Positions 1 to 8,360 of a stretch of DNA of 64,000 nt are shown here, one piece after another. Under the pieces are notes generated by a model. The model worked only from the letters and a program-made list of their open reading frames with translations. It was not told the origin of the DNA and did not search any database. Position 1 is the stretch's first letter. Each line of letters begins with the position of its first letter. The position numbers were made by a program, and so were the translations under genes. This stretch comes from Dyadobacter sp. CY323 (GTDB lineage: Bacteria > Bacteroidota > Bacteroidia > Cytophagales > Spirosomataceae): NCBI RefSeq assembly GCF_021390245.1, contig NZ_JAJUXH010000003.1:186001-250000 (forward strand), written 5' to 3'.

Positions 1-64
1 TGTCAAGGCGCATCTCTTCCGACATTGCGTCGCGAATGGCATCTCTGAATGCTAATTCTTTCAT
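1..64 (-). CDS. pdhB: Pyruvate dehydrogenase E1 component beta subunit (N-terminal fragment)
   Basis: Reading the minus strand from the ATG at 64 gives 21 residues, MKELAFRDAIRDAMSEEMRL plus D, before the window ends. This matches the conserved start of bacterial pyruvate dehydrogenase E1 beta subunits (pattern FREAI.EAMSEEM.RD). In the family the beta subunit pairs with the alpha subunit to decarboxylate pyruvate using thiamine diphosphate in the cytoplasm. Only the start is visible, so a related 2-oxoacid dehydrogenase beta subunit is possible, but the AMSEEM string is typical of PdhB. Confidence 0.8.
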   Translation of the reverse strand, partial: MKELAFRDAIRDAMSEEMRLD

Positions 65-121
65 TCGTAATTTTATAATATTTAAATCTTAGAAGAAACC
101 ACCGCAAAACGCTGAATCTGT

Positions 122-135
122 TAACCGCGCGGTTA
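122..135. promoter_or_regulatory. Perfect 14-bp palindrome upstream of pdhB
   Basis: TAACCGCGCGGTTA is its own reverse complement and lies about 58 bases upstream of the pdhB start codon, in an otherwise AT-rich gap. Its place and GC-rich core would suit a repressor or activator site. No regulator is identified, and chance cannot be excluded. The rest of the 65-263 gap shows no gene. Confidence 0.35.
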
Positions 136-263
136 CATTAAAAGAGGTTATGTATACTAATTTAAAAACGTCAGGTAAAATTAGAGAAACACGGTCAATT
201 CTCAAATTCTTTCAAAAAACCATTCTCTTAAAAAACCCGTTCAAATCTTCCCGTTATCAGGCA

Positions 264-1139
264 TTAGATTGGGATTACATCTACTTCTACCTTTAATGTA
301 TGCTTTCCGTAACTGAATATGATGCCTTTCAATGGCGGCACATCGCTATAATCTCGCCCCCAGGCAGTTACAATGTGCCTTTCTCCGGGTACAACGTTAT
401 TTGTAGGATCAAAATCACACCACCCGTAATCCGGGATGAAAACCGAGATCCAGGCGTGCGAGGCGTCTGAACCCTGCAACTTGGATTTTCCAGGAGGTGG
501 TAAAGTTTCCAGGTAACCGCTCACATACCTGGCTGCAAATCCAAAACTGCGGATACACGCGATCGCCAAATGTGAAAAATCCTGACAAACACCCTTTCTG
601 GCCGCCAGTACTTCTTTTATCGGCGTATTCACGGTCGTAAAGTCAGGCACAAAATCGAACTCCGTGTAAATCTTCGTACAAAGCAACCTCACGCATTCAT
701 AAAGCGGCAACTGATCCTGAAAACAGGCTTCGGCAAAAGCAGTGATCTCCGTATCCCACCGCACCTGCGGACTTGGCAGCATGTATTCCAGTAAAGAGAT
801 TTTGAGATTGCGATCCGTCAGAAGCCTGCGCCGTGCCGCCTCACAGGTTATTTCAGAAGGCATAAATAACGATCCGGTATTTTCAGCAAACCTCTCCACA
901 ATGCCCGTTGTTAAAACGGTTAGGTTTTTGTGTGGCGAATGAAGCGAAAAATAATGCGTTGTATTTCCGTAAAAATCGGTTCGTTTTACGATCTGCGATG
1001 GTTCCGGCGTAATGTTTATTGTAAATTCCTGGCAGATCTGGTTAGGCAGCGTTCGAGGCGCCAGACAAAGCAGGCTCTGATAATTGTTCACCGCCTGCGC
1101 GTATTTATACTCCGTCTTATGGACAAGCCTATATCTCAT
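264..1139 (-). CDS. Transglutaminase-like cysteine peptidase family protein
   Basis: This 291-residue protein begins with the bacterial transglutaminase N-terminal beta region (MRYRLVHKTEYKY) followed by a transglutaminase-like core. The triad is visible as Cys185 in GVCQDFSH, His228 in SHAWISV and Asp244 in FDPTNN. No signal peptide is seen, so it is probably cytoplasmic. The ATG at 1139 is preferred over one eight codons upstream because the family starts at MRYR and the overlap with the upstream gene falls to 11 bases, as expected for translational coupling. It is the last gene of a three-gene operon with an ATP-grasp/alpha-E protein and a DUF2126 protein. The family is predicted to cleave or form amide bonds; the substrate is unknown. 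Confidence 0.85.
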   Translation of the reverse strand: MRYRLVHKTEYKYAQAVNNYQSLLCLAPRTLPNQICQEFTINITPEPSQIVKRTDFYGNTTHYFSLHSPHKNLTVLTTGIVERFAENTGSLFMPSEITCEAARRRLLTDRNLKISLLEYMLPSPQVRWDTEITAFAEACFQDQLPLYECVRLLCTKIYTEFDFVPDFTTVNTPIKEVLAARKGVCQDFSHLAIACIRSFGFAARYVSGYLETLPPPGKSKLQGSDASHAWISVFIPDYGWCDFDPTNNVVPGERHIVTAWGRDYSDVPPLKGIIFSYGKHTLKVEVDVIPI

Positions 1140-3687
1140 CGGTATCGTATTCCACAGGTTCAAAAAGGGAGTGTTGCATCAGCGTGTGGCTGAAATACAT
1201 GTTGGTAAGATTGGTCGAAACGGCGCTGGTCAGTTTTGACACTTCTGATAAAAGATCAAAAAGCTCCTCTCTTTCAGAATCCGCATTGCATTTATTTAAA
1301 TTGGAGACATTGGCCAGCTTAACCAGCGTCACCGCTTTCATCACCAGTTTTTCAGCTTCATTAAGTCGCTCGCCACGCGTGGTGGCAGGTAATTTCCCGA
1401 GATTTTTCTTTAATTCATCGAGCATGTAAACCAGCGAGTAAGGCAATGTTTTTTCCAAAAGCACCATATCCAGCATCGCCTCCACACTTAAATGCGACTT
1501 ATAGATCTGGCGGTACTGTACCAGTGAATGGTGATTGATCAATGTCGCCTCGATCAGTTCATTCTCGACCGCAGTCGCATTTTTTACACCAAAATTAGAC
1601 TGTATCACACTGATCCTCGAAAGAATGCGCTCGATCAGTTTTCCCGTTTCAAGTAACAGATAACTGTTATCCCGCGGCATACTTTCCGCGATTACGCCCA
1701 GGAACGTAAACATGTTGTTGAAAAGTCCGTCCAGCGTTTTTTGAATGTCGTTACTGTTCATACTCGACGCATTCCGGATCTCATGAAACCCATTATCGAT
1801 CAAATCCACAATCCGCCATATTTCCAAATCCCATTGATTCCTGACCGCACTCACTGCATTCAGCAACGCGCCGATATTGGTCGAAATGGAGCCGGGCCGC
1901 GTTCCGTTCGAAATCAGGTCGATAATTTCTGTATAAGGATCTGAAAACCGGTCTTCCTCATCCAGAAATCCGGGGTAAGTAGCCGACACGTGGGTCAGCG
2001 ATTGAAGTAATACTTTGATATGCTCCTGTTTGGCAGAACCGCCAAAATTCCGGTCCAGGTTCAGAACATTGATGGTAATGTTCATAAACTTGATGATCGC
2101 CATCGCACGTTCGCAATATCTTCCCACCCAAAACAAATTTTCCGCACTCCTGCTGGGCAGCGAAACGTGCTTATTAACTGTGCCAAATGAAGGCAATGAG
2201 ATTTTTTCCGGAATATCCTCCGTTTTATCCGATACGATCCAGGTGTCTTTCGATAAACCTCCGTGTTGATTCGAGACGACGAACCGGTCTTTCACTGCCG
2301 AACTCCGGGTAAGCCCACCCTGCATGACGTGATAACCCGTCTCGTCAGCGACCATAAATGCGCGCAATACTGCATAACGCGGCTCAATTGCGCCATTAAC
2401 AAAAGAAGGTGTGGTGGACAAACTGACTTCTTGCTGAGCAATAAATTCATGCGGCTTTTTGGAGATCATTTGTTTCAAATCCTCCTTTTCAATGTGTGTG
2501 AGCAGTCTGCCGTAGATGGAGCGAAATTTGGATTTCCGGTTCGCTTTTTTAATAATTAACTCATCGATGTGATCAAGAACGTAGTTGAGTTCTTTCGAAT
2601 GTCCGCACCACCAGGTTGCCACGGACGGCATAATGAGCTTTTGCTGCAAAAAATACTGACTGATATTTTCCATAAAAGCCAGGAAAGCATGATTTTCCAA
2701 TACACTCGACCCCGGCGCATTCATCACCTGCACATTCCCCATTCGGATCGCCTGCAATAAACCCGGCACGCCTAGTCTCGAATCTTCCCGCAATTCCAGC
2801 GGATCGCACCAATCGTCATCGATCCGGCGGATGATCACATCTACTTTTTGCAAACCGTCAATGGATTTGAGCCAGACACACCCATTTCGCACGAGCAGAT
2901 CGTCCCCCTGCGCAAGCGTATAGCCTAGAAACGAGGCCAGATAGGCATGCTCGAAATATGCTTCGTTGCTTGGACCGGGAGTGAGATAAACGATATTCGG
3001 AGCGTCTTTGCTTTTATCCGAAAGTTTTAAAACCGTGTTCTGAACACTGTTGAAATAAGGCGCCAGCTTGCTAACATACATTCCGTCCGCGAGTTCGGGC
3101 AGTAACTTACTCATTACCACCCGGTTTTCCAGCGTGTAACCCGAGCCGGACGGAGCTTGCGTACGATTATCGACAACCCACATTTGCCCGTCCGGGCCGC
3201 GCGCCATATCGGCCGCGAATAATGTCAGCTGTTTATTTCCGGGAAGTTTTATATCATTACACGGCCTGAAAAACCCGCTGTTATCGAAGACGAGCTCGGC
3301 AGGAATAATGCCATCTTTCACCAGATTCCGGGGGCCATACAGATCTTTCAGCATGAGGTCGAGCAGGACAGCGCGCTGCTGCAGACCACTTGCAATTGTA
3401 TTCCATTCTTTTTGTTCAATCAAAAAAGGGATCGGATCAAGCTGCCAGGGCCGGTTCATGCCGTCGGGTGTGCCATATACATTATAAGTCACCCCGTTTT
3501 CCCGCAACTTGCTGACAATCTCCTGGTTCCTGCTTTTGAGTTCCTCAATACCTAGCTTTTCCAGGCTTGCAAAAAGCGCTTTCCAATGCGCCTTTACGGT
3601 TCCGTCTGCATTCAGTACCTCATCGTAAGAACTCAGTCCGCTTTTATACGATTCTAAAAGATCCACGGAAACCTCGGTAAACATCAT
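1129..3687 (-). CDS. Circularly permuted ATP-grasp / alpha-E domain fusion protein
   Basis: The N-terminal half (about residues 70-490) matches circularly permuted type 2 ATP-grasp proteins (DUF404/DUF407), with strings such as NVYGTPDGMNRPW, DNSGFFRPC and YLTPGPSNEAYFEH. The C-terminal part (about 515-845) is an all-helical alpha-E domain (DUF403) starting at AENLFWVGRYCERA. In many bacteria these are separate adjacent genes, so this is a natural fusion. ATP-grasp enzymes form amide bonds through acyl-phosphates, and this set is predicted to make or modify a peptide. The gene is 24 bases downstream of the DUF2126 gene and overlaps the next transglutaminase gene. No membrane segment or signal is seen. 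Confidence 0.88.
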   Translation of the reverse strand: MMFTEVSVDLLESYKSGLSSYDEVLNADGTVKAHWKALFASLEKLGIEELKSRNQEIVSKLRENGVTYNVYGTPDGMNRPWQLDPIPFLIEQKEWNTIASGLQQRAVLLDLMLKDLYGPRNLVKDGIIPAELVFDNSGFFRPCNDIKLPGNKQLTLFAADMARGPDGQMWVVDNRTQAPSGSGYTLENRVVMSKLLPELADGMYVSKLAPYFNSVQNTVLKLSDKSKDAPNIVYLTPGPSNEAYFEHAYLASFLGYTLAQGDDLLVRNGCVWLKSIDGLQKVDVIIRRIDDDWCDPLELREDSRLGVPGLLQAIRMGNVQVMNAPGSSVLENHAFLAFMENISQYFLQQKLIMPSVATWWCGHSKELNYVLDHIDELIIKKANRKSKFRSIYGRLLTHIEKEDLKQMISKKPHEFIAQQEVSLSTTPSFVNGAIEPRYAVLRAFMVADETGYHVMQGGLTRSSAVKDRFVVSNQHGGLSKDTWIVSDKTEDIPEKISLPSFGTVNKHVSLPSRSAENLFWVGRYCERAMAIIKFMNITINVLNLDRNFGGSAKQEHIKVLLQSLTHVSATYPGFLDEEDRFSDPYTEIIDLISNGTRPGSISTNIGALLNAVSAVRNQWDLEIWRIVDLIDNGFHEIRNASSMNSNDIQKTLDGLFNNMFTFLGVIAESMPRDNSYLLLETGKLIERILSRISVIQSNFGVKNATAVENELIEATLINHHSLVQYRQIYKSHLSVEAMLDMVLLEKTLPYSLVYMLDELKKNLGKLPATTRGERLNEAEKLVMKAVTLVKLANVSNLNKCNADSEREELFDLLSEVSKLTSAVSTNLTNMYFSHTLMQHSLFEPVEYDTDEI

Positions 3688-3711
3688 TCAAAGTAGGGTT
3701 AGGACTGAAAT

Positions 3712-6700
3712 CTATTTTGATTTCCAGTATTTACGTAAATCTAAAGTATTCGGATACTCCGGATTAATTAATTCAATGGGCGTATCCGCTTTCATTTCCT
3801 TCTTTGTCTCAGCAACAAACCGCGAAACCGTACCCGTATTATCTTCCTTGATCTGAACTTCCTGTCTCGAAGAAGGAGTATGCCCAAAACCCTGGAACAA
3901 GCTGATCTTCCTCGATTCTGCTTCAAATGAGTTAACCGGATAGGTGTCAAAACTACGGCCGCCGGGGTGCGAAACGAAATAAGTACATCCGCCCAAGATA
4001 CGGTTATTCCAGGTATCGACAATGTCAAAAACGAGCGGTGCATCTGCCCCGATCGTGGGGTGCAAAGCCGACGGCGGGTTCCAGGCTTTATACCGGATAC
4101 CTGATACATACTCGCCTTTAATCCCTGAACTGCGCAAAGGAACGCGGCAACCATTACAAACCAGAATGTGCCTTCCTTCTACAAAACCACTGATCTTAAC
4201 CTGTAACCTTTCCAGCGAAGAATCCACAAAACGGGCGGTACCCGAGTTGGATAACTCTTCGCCCAGTACATGCCACGGTTCAATTCCCAGTCGCAGGTCC
4301 AGTTGAATGTTATCCACTTTTATTCCACCATAATGCGGAAAACGGAATTCGAAGAATGGATCAAACCAGCTGATATCAAAGTTATAACCCGATTCTTTCA
4401 GATCATTTACCACATCCACCATATCCAGATATGCGAAATGCGGCAGCAGGAAACGGTCGTGCAATTCGGTACCCCAGCGAATCAGTTTATGTTTGTAAGG
4501 TTCTTTCCAGAATTTCGCGATCAATGCACGGATCAATAAAGTTTGCACCAGATTCATGTGCTTGTGCGGCGGCATATCAAATGCACGGAATTCCAGTAAG
4601 CCTAATCTTCCTGTCGAAGAATCCGGGGAATACAGCTTATCCATACAAAACTCCGAACGGTGCGTATTTCCGGTGATATCCACCAGCAAATTCCTGAAAA
4701 TCCGGTCGACCATCCAGAATGGGACTTCTCCGTCTTCGGGAATTTGTTCAAATGCGATTTCAACTTCGTAAAGCCTCTCGTCCCGACCTTCATCAATCCG
4801 CGGCGCCTGACTGGTAGGCCCGATAAACGGACCGGCGAACAGGTAACTCAATGCAGGATGATGCTGCCAGTAGGTTAGCAAGCTGCGGAGCAGATCGGGC
4901 CTGCGAAGAATCGGACTATCTGCAGGTTTGGCACCTCCGATCGTCACGTGGTTTCCACCTCCCGTGCCGGTATGGCGGCCATCGACCATGAATTTATCAG
5001 TTCCCAATCTCGAAAAGAAAGCTTCCTCGTAAAGTGCGCTGATGTTGTCGACCAACTCCCGCCAGTTTTTAGCCGGATGAATATTCACTTCGATCACGCC
5101 CGGATCTGGCGTAACGATCAGTTTTTGTAACCTATAATCGGAAGGTGCGGGATAACCCTCAATCCGGACCGGCATTTTAAGTTTATCGGCTGTCGCCTCA
5201 ATGGAAGCAATGAGGTCGAGATAATGTTCCAAATAATCTGTCGGTGGCAGGAATATGTAAATAATGCCTTCCCGTTCTTCAACACAAATCGCGGTTTTGA
5301 TAATCGGGACATCAAAAAGAAGCTGATCTTCTTCTTTCTTCGTCTTTACATCCTCATCTTCCGTTGTCGGATTAAATGGCAGATTATACGCCGGCGCAAC
5401 CGAACCGTATCGATCCTGAACAATGGGCTTGTAATCAGCCAAAGCAGGCAAATCTTCAAATGGACTTCGTTCAATGGGTTGCTCGCGTCTCTCTTTCGAA
5501 ACTTCCGGAAGTGATTTTAGCGGAAGCCGGTAACCCATCGCTGAATTTCCCGCAACCAGAAAGCAGTTATTCCTCCGGAACTGCCATGCGCTGCTCGCCC
5601 AGTGACTTCCTTTTTCATCCCATTTAATTGGTAAAATAAACCCGGCAGGATTGTTAAGCCCCTTTTCCAGCAATTTTGCCAGCGTCCGTCTCTCGATCGA
5701 ATCTTTGAGGTTGACTTTTAAAGGATCAACATTCACCGGAATTTTACCTTCTTCCAGAGCCCAGAAAATCGGGTCTTCATAGGCGGGGGTAATGTTATTT
5801 ATATCAATTCCCAGGTATTTGCTGAGTTCGGTCGTAAACTGCTCGGCCTCCCGGAATGTATATTTCGTCTGACCTTCTTTGGTAACCAGGTCATCGTTGT
5901 GCCACATTGGCACGCCATCGGTTCTCCAGTACAATGCATATTGCCACCTTGGAAACGGCTCGCCCGGGTACCATTTACCCTGACCAAAATGCAGCAGTCC
6001 GCCATGAGCAAAACGCTTTTTCAGACGCAATGCAAGATCGTAAGCCAGCTGTCTTTTCATCGGACCGTCGGCCGCGGTGATCCATTCCGGCGATTCGAAA
6101 TCATCGATGGAAATAAAAGTCGGCTCGCCTCCCATGGTAAGCCGGACATCGCCTTCCTGCAAATCCTTCTCGACGTCATCACCCACCTGCATCACTGCCG
6201 ACCACTGTTCTTCGGTATAAGGCTTGGTCACCCGCGGGTCTTCATGAATGCGGAAAACCTTATTATCAAACTCAAACGTAACCTCCGCAACATCGGTCGC
6301 GCCCGAAACCGGCGCGGCACTCGCATAATCGGGGGTGGCGCACAGTGGAATATGGCCCTCGCTCGCAAAAAGCCCGGAAGTAGGATCCAGACCGATCCAG
6401 CCGGCGCCCGGCACATACGCTTCCGTCCAGGCATGCAAATCCGTAAAATCTTCCTCAGGCCCCGAAGGTCCGTCCAGCGATTTGACATCCGAAGTAAGCT
6501 GCACCAGATAACCCGAAACAAACCTCGCGGCCAGACCTAAATGCCTCAAAACCTGCACAAGCAGCCAAGCCGAGTCGCGGCAGGAACCACTTTGAATGTT
6601 GAGTGTATCCTCGCAGGTTTGCACGCCGGCTTCCATCCGGATGTTATAATGAATGGCTTTGTAAAGTTCCTGGTTGAGATGCACCAGGAAATCGACCGTC

Positions 6701-7122
6701 TTAATTTTCCGGTCAATACTCACTTTTGACACAAAATCCATCAGTTTCGGCCCAAATTCCCTGGGTTCGAGATACGGTCCCAGTTCCTTCTTCAAAGTCT
6801 GCTCGTAGCTGAATGGAAACATGTCCGCGTAATCCTCTACGAAAAAATCAAATGGATTGATCACCTGCATTTTAGCGATCACTTCCACGTCTATGCTTAG
6901 TTCAGTAGTCTTTTCCGGAAATACAACCCGGGCCTGATAATTCCCGAAAGGATCCTGCTGCCAGTTGATGAAGTGATTTTCAGGAGTGATTTTTAATGAA
7001 TAACCTTCAATGGGCGTCCGAGAATGGGGTGCGGGACGAAGCCGGAAAATGTGCGGCGACAGTGAAACACTCCGGTCAAATTTGTACTTGGTTTTATGAG
7101 AAATAGCAACTTTTATAGCCAT
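3712..7122 (-). CDS. Transglutaminase / DUF2126 fusion protein
   Basis: The 1136-residue protein has an N-terminal transglutaminase unit (residues 1-290) with Cys181 in SGSCRDSAW, His230 in DLHAWTEAY and Asp246 in GLDPTSG. A long DUF2126 region follows (about 310-1110), with RLTMGGEPTFIS, DGRHTGTGGGNH and LLEFRAFDMPPHKHM. DUF2126 has been proposed to be a glutamine-synthetase-like COOH-amine ligase (from memory of the amidoligase literature). One polypeptide would thus carry a peptidase-type and a ligase-type domain. It heads the operon 7122-264 and faces proC. Length is normal for the family. The substrate is unknown. Confidence 0.88.
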   Translation of the reverse strand: MAIKVAISHKTKYKFDRSVSLSPHIFRLRPAPHSRTPIEGYSLKITPENHFINWQQDPFGNYQARVVFPEKTTELSIDVEVIAKMQVINPFDFFVEDYADMFPFSYEQTLKKELGPYLEPREFGPKLMDFVSKVSIDRKIKTVDFLVHLNQELYKAIHYNIRMEAGVQTCEDTLNIQSGSCRDSAWLLVQVLRHLGLAARFVSGYLVQLTSDVKSLDGPSGPEEDFTDLHAWTEAYVPGAGWIGLDPTSGLFASEGHIPLCATPDYASAAPVSGATDVAEVTFEFDNKVFRIHEDPRVTKPYTEEQWSAVMQVGDDVEKDLQEGDVRLTMGGEPTFISIDDFESPEWITAADGPMKRQLAYDLALRLKKRFAHGGLLHFGQGKWYPGEPFPRWQYALYWRTDGVPMWHNDDLVTKEGQTKYTFREAEQFTTELSKYLGIDINNITPAYEDPIFWALEEGKIPVNVDPLKVNLKDSIERRTLAKLLEKGLNNPAGFILPIKWDEKGSHWASSAWQFRRNNCFLVAGNSAMGYRLPLKSLPEVSKERREQPIERSPFEDLPALADYKPIVQDRYGSVAPAYNLPFNPTTEDEDVKTKKEEDQLLFDVPIIKTAICVEEREGIIYIFLPPTDYLEHYLDLIASIEATADKLKMPVRIEGYPAPSDYRLQKLIVTPDPGVIEVNIHPAKNWRELVDNISALYEEAFFSRLGTDKFMVDGRHTGTGGGNHVTIGGAKPADSPILRRPDLLRSLLTYWQHHPALSYLFAGPFIGPTSQAPRIDEGRDERLYEVEIAFEQIPEDGEVPFWMVDRIFRNLLVDITGNTHRSEFCMDKLYSPDSSTGRLGLLEFRAFDMPPHKHMNLVQTLLIRALIAKFWKEPYKHKLIRWGTELHDRFLLPHFAYLDMVDVVNDLKESGYNFDISWFDPFFEFRFPHYGGIKVDNIQLDLRLGIEPWHVLGEELSNSGTARFVDSSLERLQVKISGFVEGRHILVCNGCRVPLRSSGIKGEYVSGIRYKAWNPPSALHPTIGADAPLVFDIVDTWNNRILGGCTYFVSHPGGRSFDTYPVNSFEAESRKISLFQGFGHTPSSRQEVQIKEDNTGTVSRFVAETKKEMKADTPIELINPEYPNTLDLRKYWKSK

Positions 7123-7428
7123 AATAGGAGTATTACGATAATCTGGAAGAATTTGGTATGCAGGAAAATACGTGAGCCTAAAAAAACGGATATTACTAAT
7201 TTTTCAAAATATATCCTGGCATTAAATAATTTATACAAAATATAATTTCACGATTGCCATTTATTCGACAATTCGATATAACATGAGTGGTTTTATCTGC
7301 TGTAAAGCTAACGCGGCACTTTTACATTTCATTCCAAAAAGAAATACCAGTAAGCTGAAATCCCGCGCCGATTATTCTTTAAAAGTTACGTAATTCGCCA
7401 CATTCCTGACATTACCTACTTCTACAAA
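7123..7428. other. Divergent intergenic region between DUF2126 gene and proC
   Basis: This 306-base AT-rich gap must carry promoters for the minus-strand amidoligase operon and plus-strand proC. Several near matches to TAnnTTTG occur, but none has both a clean -7 box and a correctly spaced TTG, so no promoter is assigned. No short gene is supported. Confidence 0.5.
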
Positions 7429-8235
7429 ATGAAAATTGCAATCATTGGCTGCGGCAACATGGGAATGGCTTTTGCCCGCGCCTTCCTGAAATTTGACCTG
7501 GTGAAAAAAGAGGATTTCCTGATGGTCGAAAAAAGCATCGACCGCATGGATAGTCTCAATGCGTTCCAGCCAGGCGTCATTACCGGCGTGGTCGGACCGC
7601 AGATCAGTGCTTATGATCTCATTATACTTTCTGTAAAACCGCAGGATTTCGCGTCGGTTTCCGAGGCATTGAAAGCGGTGATTAAGCCAAATCAGGTCGT
7701 GCTGTCCATCATGGCAGGGATTACGATCCAGATTATTCAAAATGCGCTGGACCATAAAGCGGTGATCCGCGCGATGCCGAATACGCCCGCCATGCTAGGA
7801 ATGGGCATTACTGCCTACTCAGCTTCACCGGCAGTGGATATCAATCAGTTGAGAAAAATTGAAAACCTGATCAATGCGACCGGAAGATCTGTTTTTCTGG
7901 AAGATGAGGATCAATTGAATGCAGTAACCGCATTGAGCGGCAGCGGCCCTGCTTATTTTTTCTACGTTGTAAAAGCGATGATCGAAGCCGGAAAACAAAT
8001 GGGTTTTGAAGAATCCGTCGCTGCATTGCTCGTAAAACAAACCATGCTGGGTTCTTATCATTTGATCAATACCGCAGATAAATCGCTCGACGAGCTGATC
8101 AAAGCCGTAGCTTCAAAAGGCGGAACTACCGAGGCTGCATTGAAGCAATTTGATGCTGGGAACCTGGATCAGACGCTGATTGATGGCATAATTGCTGCAC
8201 AGACACGGTCAGCTGAACTTTCGAAGGGTAGTTAA
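7429..8235 (+). CDS. proC: Pyrroline-5-carboxylate reductase
   Basis: This cytoplasmic enzyme reduces 1-pyrroline-5-carboxylate to proline with NAD(P)H, the last step of proline synthesis. The N-terminus has the Rossmann fingerprint IIGCGNMGMAFARAF. The middle has MPNTPAMLGMG, and the C-terminal dimer domain carries the ProC signature around TALSGSGPAYFFY and ASKGGTTEAAL. At 268 residues it is full length. The ATG at 7429 places the nucleotide-binding motif at residue 4, as usual. It is transcribed alone, and palindromic repeats separate it from the convergent cytochrome gene. Confidence 0.95.
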   Translation: MKIAIIGCGNMGMAFARAFLKFDLVKKEDFLMVEKSIDRMDSLNAFQPGVITGVVGPQISAYDLIILSVKPQDFASVSEALKAVIKPNQVVLSIMAGITIQIIQNALDHKAVIRAMPNTPAMLGMGITAYSASPAVDINQLRKIENLINATGRSVFLEDEDQLNAVTALSGSGPAYFFYVVKAMIEAGKQMGFEESVAALLVKQTMLGSYHLINTADKSLDELIKAVASKGGTTEAALKQFDAGNLDQTLIDGIIAAQTRSAELSKGS

Positions 8236-8269
8236 CGCAGTAGGCGGGAAGCTTAGCTTCGCGATTAGT

Positions 8270-8327
8270 ATTCGTAGGCCTCCGGCCGGTCATCGGCGCA
8301 CGAAAGACCGGCCAGAGGCCTGCGAAT
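8270..8327. repeat. Long imperfect inverted repeat (REP-like hairpin)
   Basis: Arms 8270-8291 and 8306-8327 are 22 bases each with two mismatches, separated by a 14-base loop. They could form a GC-rich hairpin about five times longer than needed for a minimal terminator. There is no T-run, so it looks more like a dispersed palindromic repeat than a simple terminator. It lies between convergent genes. Confidence 0.6.
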
Positions 8328-8331
8328 ATCC

Positions 8332-8355
8332 GGCACGAACGAGGACGTTCGTGCC
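8332..8355. terminator. 10-bp perfect hairpin between convergent genes
   Basis: GGCACGAACG (8332-8341) and CGTTCGTGCC (8346-8355) pair perfectly around a four-base AGGA loop. The hairpin is five bases from the stop codon of the minus-strand cytochrome gene. No U-tract follows on either strand, so a transcription-blocking role is plausible but unproven; it may be the second half of a repeat with 8270-8327. Confidence 0.45.
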
Positions 8356-8360
8356 AACTC

